NCBI RefSeq assembly: GCF_004365355.1
Contig: NZ_SODP01000001.1
Span: 2,301,473-2,365,472, forward strand
Origin: Kribbella pratensis
GTDB taxonomy: Bacteria > Actinomycetota > Actinomycetes > Propionibacteriales > Kribbellaceae
Reading direction: 5' to 3'
Length of the DNA stretch: 64,000 nt
Numbering within the stretch: position 1 is the stretch's first letter; each line of letters begins with the position of its first letter. The notes under the pieces were generated by a model. That model made no database searches and had not been told where the DNA came from. It saw nothing but the letters and a program-made list of their open reading frames with translations. Below, piece by piece: positions 25,478 to 32,846 of the stretch. The position numbers were made by a program, and so were the translations under genes.

Positions 25478-25738
25478 GCGTCGGAGCTCCCCCTGCAGGC
25501 AGCCCAAGACCACGGCGCCCAGGACCGTCAACGACGGACCTGCCCGGAGCCCCCACCCGCTTACGCCCCGTGCTGCCCACCATCCTCGGGAGTACACGAA
25601 CTGTCAACGATGCTGGGCGTCCTGGTCATGGACAGCCGTGGTGGGAGGGCACATGCTGGGCACAGCGCGGTCAGATCTTGCGCAGAGTGGCTCCTTCAGG
25701 GTCGCCGCGGGTTCGTGTCCGCGCCGGGGGCGGTTCGC

Positions 25739-26527
25739 ATGGGCACAGTCAGTGGTCGGAGGCAGGGTAGCGAGGCAACAGAGCGGACGATCGCGGTAGG
25801 GCTTTCGTCGTCCGGTCCGCGGCGTAGAACGGCTGTGGTGACCGGCAGCCTGTTCATCGCCTCCACCATCGCATTCATGATCGCGGCGACGGTGCTGTCG
25901 ATGACGTTCGACTGGCCCGACATCCTGCGGGAACCGCCGGACGTCGTTCTGCCCGAGTTCGCGGCAGGTGGGGCGAGTCTGGTGTGGACCTGGTTCGCGG
26001 TGGCCTGGACGTACGCCGTACTCGCGGTCCCGATCTTGTTGCTGCCGACCGCATTGGCCCGTCGCCGGGACGCCGCCTTGCGGGCAGCCACCTATCTCGG
26101 CGCTGCCTCTGTCCTCTTGTCGGTGATCGGCTTCCTGCGCTGGGTCTTCGTCGTACCGCCCCTGGCCGACTCGTACATGAGTGGCGACGAAACCACCCGC
26201 TCGGCCGTGGCTGCCGCCTGGACAGCACAGCACCAGTACGGCGGCGCGCTCCTGGGCGAGCACCTCGGGCAACTGCTGGCCATCGCCTGGTCGGTCACCG
26301 TCAGCGTCATCATCTTGCGCTCCCACGTGATCCCCGCCTGGGCCGGCTGGCTCGGCCTCATCGCAAGCGCCCTTTACCTCATCAACCAAGGCGACATCCT
26401 GGCCACAGCAGTCTCCGGATTCCCCGTCTGGGACCTGGGCGGCCTCCTCGGCAGCTACCTGTGGGCACTGTGGCTGATCGTGATCGGCGTCCTACTCGTC
26501 AGGCGGGTGAAGGTCGATGCCTCCTGA
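25739..26527 (+). CDS. DUF4386-like membrane protein
   Basis: A 262-residue protein with a short charged N-terminus and about seven helices: TGSLFIASTIAFMIAATVLS, FAVAWTYAVLAVPILLLPTA, YLGAASVLLSVIGFLRWVFV, HLGQLLAIAWSVTVSVIILR, AWAGWLGLIASALYLINQGD and LGSYLWALWLIVIGVLLVRR. The layout matches the DUF4386 family, though it is more divergent than the two leftward copies. ATG 25739 is taken, with GGGGGCGG upstream. The gap 25478-25738 between the divergent genes shows no clear regulatory box. Confidence 0.75.
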   Translation: MGTVSGRRQGSEATERTIAVGLSSSGPRRRTAVVTGSLFIASTIAFMIAATVLSMTFDWPDILREPPDVVLPEFAAGGASLVWTWFAVAWTYAVLAVPILLLPTALARRRDAALRAATYLGAASVLLSVIGFLRWVFVVPPLADSYMSGDETTRSAVAAAWTAQHQYGGALLGEHLGQLLAIAWSVTVSVIILRSHVIPAWAGWLGLIASALYLINQGDILATAVSGFPVWDLGGLLGSYLWALWLIVIGVLLVRRVKVDAS

Positions 26528-26562
26528 TCCCGACCTGGTTGGGATAGCCGCACCTTTTGGGG

Positions 26563-27189
26563 CTACTGGTTCTTGAGGAATCTGGTCGGGTCGCCGGCGG
26601 CGCTGGCGGCGGAGGCCAACCAAGCCTGCAGACCTTCCGGGTCGCGCCGGTCGAGCTCGTCGAGGCATCGCTGGCGTTCCATGACGATGCGGAGGCGCTG
26701 CGCGTCCGTTCTCGCCAGCCGTAGTGCGTCGTAGCTTTCACGCCATTGCCGGCAGAGGTCCGCGGTACTGCGTTCCGGCACATCGCGGCATCCGGACGTG
26801 CCACCCCTTCCTCGCATCCCGCGACCCCACCGCACGACGGGAGGCGACGTCGCACCCAGGAGAAGCACAAGCCAAAGCACGCTCGCACCGAGAACGACCG
26901 CGAGGCCGGCGGCCAGGACGACGACCGCGGCTCCGGCAGCGGCGGCCATCATGACCTGCCGTCTCGTCCAGCGAATGGTGTCGCTCCCGCTGTACATAGC
27001 CGCAGCCGTCGCTCCGGCCAGAGCACTGATCAGAAGTGCGAGAGCCAGCAGCTGCGGAGAAAGCAACAGCGCGGCAGCAAGGCCGATCAGCAGAGAAACG
27101 CTGCAGAACGCCCGCCAAACAGTGCGGTAGAACACGGCGAACTGGCCTACCGCCGCGTTGCCGTCGGAAGAGAATCCCCCTGACCCCAT
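26563..27189 (-). CDS. Hypothetical membrane protein with C-terminal charged helical tail
   Basis: A 208-residue protein. Residues 20-120 hold four helices in two hairpins (FCSVSLLIGLAAALLLSPQL, ALALLISALAGATAAAMYS, MMAAAAGAAVVVLAAGLAVV, LWLVLLLGATSPPVV). The C-terminal 70 residues are charged and helical (DLCRQWRESYDALRLARTDA, QRLRIVMERQRCLDELDRRD). I do not recognise a family. A DosR-type element lies 35 bp upstream of ATG 27189. It is convergent with the 25739 gene. Confidence 0.7.
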   Translation of the reverse strand: MGSGGFSSDGNAAVGQFAVFYRTVWRAFCSVSLLIGLAAALLLSPQLLALALLISALAGATAAAMYSGSDTIRWTRRQVMMAAAAGAAVVVLAAGLAVVLGASVLWLVLLLGATSPPVVRWGRGMRGRGGTSGCRDVPERSTADLCRQWRESYDALRLARTDAQRLRIVMERQRCLDELDRRDPEGLQAWLASAASAAGDPTRFLKNQ

Positions 27190-27224
27190 TCCCTCAGTGC
27201 AGCCGCTTCCCCGTGCCCTGACCA

Positions 27225-27238
27225 GGGCCGAAAGTCAC
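27225..27238 (-). promoter_or_regulatory. DosR-type box near the 27189 gene start
   Basis: GGGCC-GAAA-GTCAC is close to the consensus seen across the island. It lies 36 bp upstream of the leftward start at 27189. Confidence 0.5.
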
Positions 27239-27469
27239 CAGTCGAACGCAAACGCCGTGCGGCCGGTGAGGTCACGGTCGCACGGCGTTCGGCGGTTGGA
27301 GCGGCGCGCCCCTCGACCCGCTCTCCAACCGATGCTGACGAGGAGAATCCGCTTCCATTCTCGCGGTTCGGGGCCTCTTGGTCCGTTGCTCTCTCCGCTC
27401 GCGGAACCGTGGCCCTCGACGAGTCCTCCTCGCCCCTTCCAGTGCACCGCGGACCCACGTCCGACCGCA

Positions 27470-27505
27470 GGGCCGAAAGTCCGGACCGGCAGGGACCAAA
27501 GTCTC
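27470..27505 (+). promoter_or_regulatory. Tandem DosR-type boxes upstream of short-chain dehydrogenase
   Basis: GGGCC-GAAA-GTCCG (27470-27483) and GGGAC-CAAA-GTCTC (27492-27505) start 22 bp apart. They lie 86-121 bp before ATG 27591. This is one of the best-preserved pairs in the window. Confidence 0.65.
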
Positions 27506-27590
27506 GACTTGCAGGCCCCAACGGAATCTGCCCGCGTCCGCGGTCCGCTGAAACTCTGAAGCCGTGACACCTACCGAAGGGGCGAACGAC

Positions 27591-28343
27591 ATGGGCAGAC
27601 TTGATGATCGCGTCGCGCTGGTGACCGGCGCGGCGAGCGGTATCGGGCAGGCGACCGCCTGGCGACTCGCGGCCGAGGGCGCGGCCGTGGTGTTGACCGA
27701 CGTCGCGGTCGAGGCCGGTGAAGCAGTCGCGGAAGCCCTGCGGGACTCCGAGGCGCAGGCAGTGTTCGTACGGCACGACGTCGCGAGCGAAGCGGACTGG
27801 GAGATCGTCTGCGCAACGGCTGCCGAGCAGTTCGGTGGCATCGACATCCTGGTCAACAACGCGGGAATGGGTGACCTGGAAACGATCGAGGAGACGACGC
27901 TGAAGGACTGGCAGCGCACCATCGACGTCGACCAGACCGGTGTCTTCCTGGGAATGCGGACCAGCGCGCCGTACCTGAAGTCCTCCGGCCACGCGTCGGT
28001 GATCAACATCAGCTCGATCTTCGGCACAAGCGGCGGCTTCGGCACGTCGCCGGCGTACCACGCTGCCAAGGGAGCGGTCCGGACCCTCACCAAGAACGCC
28101 GCGCTGCACTGGGCGCCCGAGGGCATCCGGGTGAACTCGATCCACCCGGGATTCATCGACACCCCGATCCTGGATTCGGCCCGCGGGACGCCGTTCTGGA
28201 ACACGATGACCGAGCTGACGCCGATGGGACGCCTCGGCCGCCCCGACGAGATCGCAGCCGGCGTCGCCTACCTGGCGAGCGACGACGCCTCGTTCGTCAC
28301 CGGACTCGAGCTGTACATCGACGGCGGGTACCTGGCCCGGTGA
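27591..28343 (+). CDS. Short-chain dehydrogenase/reductase
   Basis: A 250-residue classical SDR. It has the cofactor motif VTGAASGIGQA, NNAG in ILVNNAGMGD, catalytic S in INISSIFG, and YxxxK in YHAAKGAV, then RVNSIHPGFIDTPIL and the C-terminal YIDGGYLA. An acidic residue after strand 2 (LTDVAV) suggests NAD(H) preference. The substrate is unknown; it resembles 3-alpha/20-beta hydroxysteroid-type and 3-oxoacyl reductase-like SDRs. ATG 27591 has GAAGGGGCG upstream. The 400-bp region before it holds three DosR-type elements and nothing else recognisable. Confidence 0.9.
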   Translation: MGRLDDRVALVTGAASGIGQATAWRLAAEGAAVVLTDVAVEAGEAVAEALRDSEAQAVFVRHDVASEADWEIVCATAAEQFGGIDILVNNAGMGDLETIEETTLKDWQRTIDVDQTGVFLGMRTSAPYLKSSGHASVINISSIFGTSGGFGTSPAYHAAKGAVRTLTKNAALHWAPEGIRVNSIHPGFIDTPILDSARGTPFWNTMTELTPMGRLGRPDEIAAGVAYLASDDASFVTGLELYIDGGYLAR

Positions 28344-28583
28344 TCACCTCGGCGTCACGCGCTGGTCGAGCTCACGCCGCAGCCGCTGGCGGTAGATCTG
28401 GAACCGGATGTTGAGTACCCTCGGCTCGCCGTCCGGCGGCTCCGGGCGCTCGCCGATCTCGTCGTCGACCAAGGCCAGCGCGGCCGCCAGCTCCTCGGTC
28501 CGCCACGAGTCCAGTCGCGCCGAGTGCGCCAGGCGATCCAGGTACGCGCCATCCGCAGCAAATACTGAATGATCAGGCGACAT
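28344..28583 (-). CDS. Small hypothetical protein
   Basis: A predicted 79-residue protein, convergent with the SDR gene whose stop is adjacent. It contains DRLAHSARLDSWRTEELAAA, ALVDDEIGERPEPPDGEP and a basic end IRFQIYRQRLRRELDQR, consistent with a small helical protein. ATG 28583 has GGGAG about 10 nt upstream. Longer in-frame readings upstream look non-coding. No family is recognised. Confidence 0.5.
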   Translation of the reverse strand: MSPDHSVFAADGAYLDRLAHSARLDSWRTEELAAALALVDDEIGERPEPPDGEPRVLNIRFQIYRQRLRRELDQRVTPR

Positions 28584-28784
28584 GAGTACCAGACTCCCAA
28601 ACCGAGCGCCGTCGGGCACCGTGGTCCAGGGCCACCTCGAAGTGGTTTCGACGCTACCACTCGACGGTCCAACACAACAGGCAGGAACGCTTGCCGCGGC
28701 CGGCGGATCAGGGACCGCTGCGGACGGCAACACGGCCGGTGTTCTCGCGGGGCATGGCCCGGAAGACCCCAATACCGCCTACTA

Positions 28785-28820
28785 CTGACGAACGGCCTCT
28801 CAGGTCGGGACTCTCGCCTC
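28785..28820 (+). promoter_or_regulatory. Tandem DosR-type boxes upstream of the 28903 gene
   Basis: CTGAC-GAAC-GGCCT (28785-28798) and GGGAC-TCTC-GCCTC (28807-28820) start 22 bp apart. The second shares TCGGGACTC-nn-GCC with the boxes of both Acg-like genes. Confidence 0.55.
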
Positions 28821-28902
28821 CAGCGGCGCCCGGCTCCCGGGGCGAAGCTGAAATCGGAGAACCAGTCGGCCGGTTTGCCGACCTCCGATTGAAGGAGCCA
28901 CC

Positions 28903-29256
28903 ATGACCGCACTGCGCGCGGAGATCGACCGCTGGCAGGCCGACCTCGACAACATCGCCGACGCCAGCCAGACCGACAACTGGTTCCTCGAAGAGCGCCG
29001 ACTGGCCGAGGCCCAGCACACGATTCTCGCCTTCCGCGGCCGGATCCTGCCGATGCTGAGCGCCCAGCAGCAGCACGACACGATCATCGCGGACGAGATC
29101 GAACACCTCGTCGACGACCTCGAAGACCTCCGCAACGACACCTTCCAGGCAGCCCACCCCAGGGAATCCCACCGGCAGATCGCCGAGGCCGTCGCTACCC
29201 TGCGCGCCCTCACCCGCGTCGCCTTGCGCTTCGAGCGAACCCTCGAAGACGCCTGA
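28903..29256 (+). CDS. Hypothetical helical protein, likely dormancy-regulon member
   Basis: A 117-residue, almost wholly alpha-helical, acidic protein (LRAEIDRWQADLDNIADASQ, RLAEAQHTILAFRGRILPML, IADEIEHLVDDLEDLRNDTF, IAEAVATLRALTRVALRFER). ATG 28903 follows a strong GAAGGAG. No family is recognised. The promoter carries the same tandem elements as the Acg-like genes, so it is expected to be co-induced with them. Confidence 0.72.
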   Translation: MTALRAEIDRWQADLDNIADASQTDNWFLEERRLAEAQHTILAFRGRILPMLSAQQQHDTIIADEIEHLVDDLEDLRNDTFQAAHPRESHRQIAEAVATLRALTRVALRFERTLEDA

Positions 29257-29386
29257 TGAGCTCAGCAGAAGATCGGTTGCCTAGATCGCCGGACGGCCTG
29301 GCGGTTCCGGGACGTATCCCGCTGTCCCGCGTCCTTCAGCGAACCGCCGCGGGAATCGCAATGGCCCCAGTCCCAGGGAGGTAGCG

Positions 29387-29566
29387 ATGCCGACCGACGA
29401 GCCGACCTCCGCACCGGTTAGAGCCCGGTCGCCCGCGCAACGGCGAGCAACTCGGCCACCGCCCCAGCGCCTTGAAGAACTCCGCCTTCAACTGGTGCAG
29501 CGGCGTGGTCGTCGATCTACCTTCCATCACTCCACGTCCTGCGCGATGTATGCGATCGTGAATTGA
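29387..29566 (+). CDS. Possible small basic protein
   Basis: A 59-codon ORF with a near-perfect ribosome-binding site, GGGAGGT then 4 nt before ATG 29387. The product is proline/arginine-rich (SPAQRRATRPPPQRLEELRL, QLVQRRGRRS) and has no recognisable family. GGGAC-GTAT-CCCGC lies upstream at 29309. The unusual composition makes it uncertain; it may be a relic. Confidence 0.35.
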   Translation: MPTDEPTSAPVRARSPAQRRATRPPPQRLEELRLQLVQRRGRRSTFHHSTSCAMYAIVN

Positions 29567-29621
29567 AAGAATCCGCAACTCTTGTGCAGTGTGTCCACAG
29601 CGCACGGCCCGACGGGAGACC

Positions 29622-29807
29622 ATGGACACCTTCAGCGCGGAACTGCGACAGCGGATCGCCGCTGCTCGTCACGCACTCCGGGCGGCCCAGAGGGACGGTG
29701 ACCTCGACGCCGAGCGGGTGTACTCGGGCGAACTCGACAGCCTTCTCCACCTCGCAAGGGAAAACGACGTGACAGTGCCGCCGGACCAACCCGAGGACAA
29801 GAACTGA
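29622..29807 (+). CDS. Small hypothetical helical protein
   Basis: A 61-residue protein: FSAELRQRIAAARHALRAAQ, DGDLDAERVYSGELDSLLHL and a polar tail. ATG 29622 has GGGAG upstream. The single predicted amphipathic helical hairpin and acidic tail are typical of small actinobacterial proteins of unknown function. A second small ORF may follow at 29840. Confidence 0.55.
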   Translation: MDTFSAELRQRIAAARHALRAAQRDGDLDAERVYSGELDSLLHLARENDVTVPPDQPEDKN

Positions 29808-29839
29808 ACGGACCGGATCCAGGCCGAGAAGCCGACGCC

Positions 29840-30007
29840 GTGCTCTACGAGGTGACCTGTACCTCGCCCGAGCACGACGCACCGACCCGCACGGTGACGG
29901 ACGCCGCAGGCGTCACCGACCTCGTGGGCCGAGCCGCGGCCACCGGCACGCGTGTCCACGTCCGCCCGCTCCCGGACAGCGACGCGGACGCAGGCGCCTC
30001 ATTGTGA
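29840..30007 (+). CDS. Possible small protein
   Basis: A 55-codon ORF starting at GTG: VLYEVTCTSPEHDAPTRTVT, DAAGVTDLVGRAAATGTRVH, then VRPLPDSDADAGASL. The frame stays open further upstream, over the end of the preceding gene. The alternation of strands and helix looks protein-like. No strong ribosome-binding site is seen; supported by coding-like codon pattern only. Confidence 0.4.
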   Translation: MLYEVTCTSPEHDAPTRTVTDAAGVTDLVGRAAATGTRVHVRPLPDSDADAGASL

Positions 30008-30222
30008 GCCGGCTCGGTCAGAAGTCGATCCGCAGATCGTCAAGGTTATAGGGCAGATTGCGGCATACGGCGACGGCACCGGCGAGCGGTGATCTCGTCC
30101 AGGTCGTTACCCGTTGATGAATCCCGGGACCGTTGCCTTGGGGCGGCCTCGATGGTCTCGGCTGTTCCCATTACTGTCGAAGACCTATATGGTGACGGAC
30201 GGTAGGCGGTATAGTCCGCTGT

Positions 30223-30267
30223 CGGTGCGCGGGGAACGGGCCAGGTTCGAGTCCTGGCCGCACCGCA
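30223..30267 (+). other. tRNA-like hairpin: T-arm and acceptor-like stem without D or anticodon arms
   Basis: GCCAGG-TTCGAGT-CCTGGC (30240-30258) is a perfect T-arm-like hairpin with the invariant TTCGA loop. It is enclosed by CGGTGCG (30223-30229) and CGCACCG (30259-30265), a perfect 7-bp stem, then CA. Only 10 bases separate the 5' stem strand from the T-arm, so a normal tRNA is excluded. It could be a degenerate tRNA, an attachment-site duplication of a tRNA 3' end, or a regulatory hairpin in the leader of the next gene. Confidence 0.5.
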
Positions 30268-30300
30268 ATTCCGCCCGTTCGGGTGGAAGCAAGGGGAATC

Positions 30301-31257
30301 ATGTCCAACTCGAAGAACCGCCTCGTGGCGGCAGGATCCGCATTCACGCTGGCCGTCACCGCAGTCGGTATTTCGCTGCTCGGTGGTGGTGCGGCCGACG
30401 CCGGCGTCACCGGCGTCACCGGCCTGACTGCAACGGCGATCACTTACCCGCTGGTCCGCAACTCGGTGGCCGAGAGCCAGGTGGTCAACTACAGCCTCGG
30501 CGAGAGCGACCTGCAGAAGGCGTTCGTCGCGAAGATGCTCGCGGTCCCGGCGAACGGGGTCGACACGTCGGCCAAGCTGAAGGACGGCGTAGTGGCAGAG
30601 GTCGACCTCGCCCCAGCGGTGCAGAGCAAGTTGAACAAGGCGGGCCCGGCGTACCTGAAGCACTGGGGCACGGTGCACCGCAACGTGATCGGCGCGGCAG
30701 ACGCCGAACTCGCCACGACATCCACCCAATCACCACTCGGTGACGGCGCCCTGGATCTACACACCGCATCCGCGAACGACAAGGTGGCGTTCGGCAACGA
30801 AGTCGACTTCGCCGGCCAGAACGTGAAAGACCTCGGCACGGTCGGCTTCTCGGTCTACACGACCGGCGAGAACAATGCCCTGGGCAACAACATGCCGAGT
30901 ATCGCCTTCGAGATCGACCCGAATGTGGCGGCGGTGACGTCGAACTACGCGTCGCTGGTGTACACACCGGCCAACGGCGCAGCCAACCAGTGGACAGCCT
31001 TCAATGCCACCACCGACGCGGACAAGCACTGGGGGCTGACCGGCACCGCGTTCAACGGCACGACGTGCTCGATCAACGGCGCCCGCTGCACCTGGACCGA
31101 GGTGCTCAACTACCTGGACGACGGCGGCGACGACGCCAAGGTGCTCACGGCAACCGTCAGCAAGGGCCGCGACTACGCGTTCTCCGGCGCGGTCGACGCA
31201 CTCAAGTTCGGCGGCAAGACCTACGACTTCGAAGCCGCCGGAGTCACCGTCAGCTAG
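30301..31257 (+). CDS. Secreted hypothetical protein
   Basis: A 318-residue protein with a signal peptide (basic start, then AAGSAFTLAVTAVGISLLGG and an AxA-type site near AADA). The mature part contains ITYPLVRNSVAESQVVNYSL, LQKAFVAKMLAVPANGVDTS, VEVDLAPAVQ-like segments and a C-terminal beta-rich domain with a single disulfide candidate (TTCSINGARCTW). I do not recognise the family. ATG 30301 follows AAGGGGAATC. The tRNA-like hairpin lies 34 bp upstream, and a TATAGT hexamer about 90 bp upstream could be a promoter -10. Confidence 0.75.
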   Translation: MSNSKNRLVAAGSAFTLAVTAVGISLLGGGAADAGVTGVTGLTATAITYPLVRNSVAESQVVNYSLGESDLQKAFVAKMLAVPANGVDTSAKLKDGVVAEVDLAPAVQSKLNKAGPAYLKHWGTVHRNVIGAADAELATTSTQSPLGDGALDLHTASANDKVAFGNEVDFAGQNVKDLGTVGFSVYTTGENNALGNNMPSIAFEIDPNVAAVTSNYASLVYTPANGAANQWTAFNATTDADKHWGLTGTAFNGTTCSINGARCTWTEVLNYLDDGGDDAKVLTATVSKGRDYAFSGAVDALKFGGKTYDFEAAGVTVS

Positions 31258-31383
31258 TTGTACCGACCACATCATCAGATGCGGCAGCACGTCGATGATG
31301 TCGGCGTTGCGCAGCCCTGCGGAGCCTGATCGGTTCGCTTCGGCAACTACTTCGACCAGTTGCAGAATGCATCCATCGATCCG

Positions 31384-31412
31384 TTGACAGCGCGCAATCC
31401 TTCACCTAACGT
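31384..31412 (+). promoter_or_regulatory. Sigma-70-type promoter for the ice-binding-like gene
   Basis: TTGACA (31384-31389), 17-bp spacer, TAACGT (31407-31412). It lies about 270 bp before ATG 31683, in a 425-bp gap that otherwise shows no gene. Confidence 0.45.
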
Positions 31413-31682
31413 CAAAGCTCAGTAACAAATTGTGATCGGCGCAGGCGCTGCTGCACCGCCGGTCCAACGGGGTGTGAACACGCCATCAAGATGGCGGGGC
31501 CGCAACGGTCCTGCTGCTCGTGGCGGTCTCTCCTGATGTCCTGTTGCCAGGCCCGGACCCGCCTGGATCGCTCGATGTCGTTCTTGCGACCGCGGATCCT
31601 CCTTCACCACGAATTGCCTGGTAACAAAGCCGCGCCGATCGATCCGGTGCGGTACATCGATGGACTGAGGGTGAAATCGATC

Positions 31683-32846
31683 ATGAAGTTGTCCACCTAC
31701 GCGACCTCGATCGGCCGGGTGCGTCTGAGCGTTCTGGCCGTCGCGGCCGCGCTCGTCGTCTCCGCCGGCGGTCTGCTGGCCACCGGCGGCACTGCTCAGG
31801 CGGCGGCCGTGGTGGTGCCACTCGGCACCGCCGAGAGTTTCGTCATCCTGGCCGGGGCCGGCATCACCAACACCGGTCCGACCGTGCTGACCGGGGATAT
31901 CGGGTCCTTCCCGAATCCGGCGATCAGCGGCACCGGGACGATGACGATCACCGGCACCAACCACGCCGGCGACAACGTGACCCAGGGGGCGAAGGACGAT
32001 CTGGTCACGGCGTACAACGTCGCCGCCGGCGAATCGCCGCCGACGCCGATCACCGACGACCTCGGCGGCAAGACGCTGACCCAGGGCGTCTACAACTCGG
32101 CGTCCTCGATCGGACTGACCGGCGCGCTGACGTTGGACGCGGAGGGCGACGCGGGAGCGGTCTTCGTGTTCCAGGCAGGTTCGACCCTCACCACCGCGCC
32201 CAGCAGCAGCGTCGTACTGACCAACGGAGCCCAAGCCTGCAACGTGTTCTGGCAGGTGGGCAGCTCAGCCACCCTTGGTACGGCGACGCAGTTCCGCGGG
32301 ACCATCATGGCGTTGACGTCCATCACCATGAACACCGCGGCCACAGCCGTCGGCCGGATGCTGGCCCGCAACGGGTCCGTCACGCTCGACACCAACACCC
32401 TCACCAAACCGTCCTGCACCCCCACCACTCCGCCCACCACACCGCCGACGACGCCCCCCACAACCCCACCAACATCACCTCCTACTTCGCCTCCGACCAC
32501 ACCGCCCACGACTCCCCCCACCACGCCCCCCACTTCACCGCCCACCACACCGCCCACGACGCCGCCCACCACTCCCCCCACTTCACCGCCCACCACGCCC
32601 CCCACTACGCCGTCCACGACTCCACCGACATCGCCTCCCACGTCCCCGCCGTCATCTCCCACGACCCCACCACCGACGTCGCCTCCGACCTCCCCGCCGG
32701 TGCCCACGGTCTCGCCCGGACCGCCCCAGGTCACCGACACCCCGCAAGGCCCTGTCAATACAGGCGATGCCTCCGGCCCGTCGATCTGGCTCGTCGAGCC
32801 GCCGACCGCGCCATGGTTCGGCTGGATCGGGGCCGGCACCCCATGA
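31683..32846 (+). CDS. DUF3494 ice-binding-like surface protein with Pro/Thr-rich stalk
   Basis: A 387-residue secreted protein. It has a signal peptide (VRLSVLAVAAALVVSAGGLL, cleavage near AQA), then a DUF3494 beta-helix domain (LGTAESFVILAGAGITNTGP, VLTGDIGSFPNPAISGTGTM, AFVFQ-type strand VFVFQAGSTL, NVFWQVGSSATLGTATQFRG, TIMALTSITMN). A stalk of about 95 residues built of TPPTTPP/TSPP repeats follows. The end reads PQGPVNTGDASGPS, then a weakly hydrophobic tail. DUF3494 proteins include antifreeze/ice-binding proteins and adhesins; ice binding here is unproven. The stop overlaps the start of a sortase gene by ATGA, suggesting the sortase acts on this protein. Confidence 0.87.
   Translation: MKLSTYATSIGRVRLSVLAVAAALVVSAGGLLATGGTAQAAAVVVPLGTAESFVILAGAGITNTGPTVLTGDIGSFPNPAISGTGTMTITGTNHAGDNVTQGAKDDLVTAYNVAAGESPPTPITDDLGGKTLTQGVYNSASSIGLTGALTLDAEGDAGAVFVFQAGSTLTTAPSSSVVLTNGAQACNVFWQVGSSATLGTATQFRGTIMALTSITMNTAATAVGRMLARNGSVTLDTNTLTKPSCTPTTPPTTPPTTPPTTPPTSPPTSPPTTPPTTPPTTPPTSPPTTPPTTPPTTPPTSPPTTPPTTPSTTPPTSPPTSPPSSPTTPPPTSPPTSPPVPTVSPGPPQVTDTPQGPVNTGDASGPSIWLVEPPTAPWFGWIGAGTP
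32418..32703 (+). repeat. Pro/Thr/Ser codon repeat (stalk of DUF3494 protein)
   Basis: In-frame degenerate repeats of ACN-CCN-CCN-ACN units coding TPPT/TSPP. Such tracts form extended, wall-spanning stalks and are prone to length change. Confidence 0.85.

Noticed and set aside
29309-29328. GGGAC-GTAT-CCCGC followed by GTCCC before the 29387 small ORF, as another DosR box
   Set aside because: Half-site spacing differs from the other sites, so it was not counted with the regulon.
30191-30265. A complete tRNA gene ending at the T-arm hairpin
   Set aside because: The candidate 5' acceptor strand mismatches at two of seven positions, and no convincing D arm or anticodon stem-loop can be drawn.
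32418-32703. A CRISPR-like repeat array in the PT-rich region
   Set aside because: Repeats are in-frame TPPT/TSPP codons with no spacers; it is the stalk of the surface protein.
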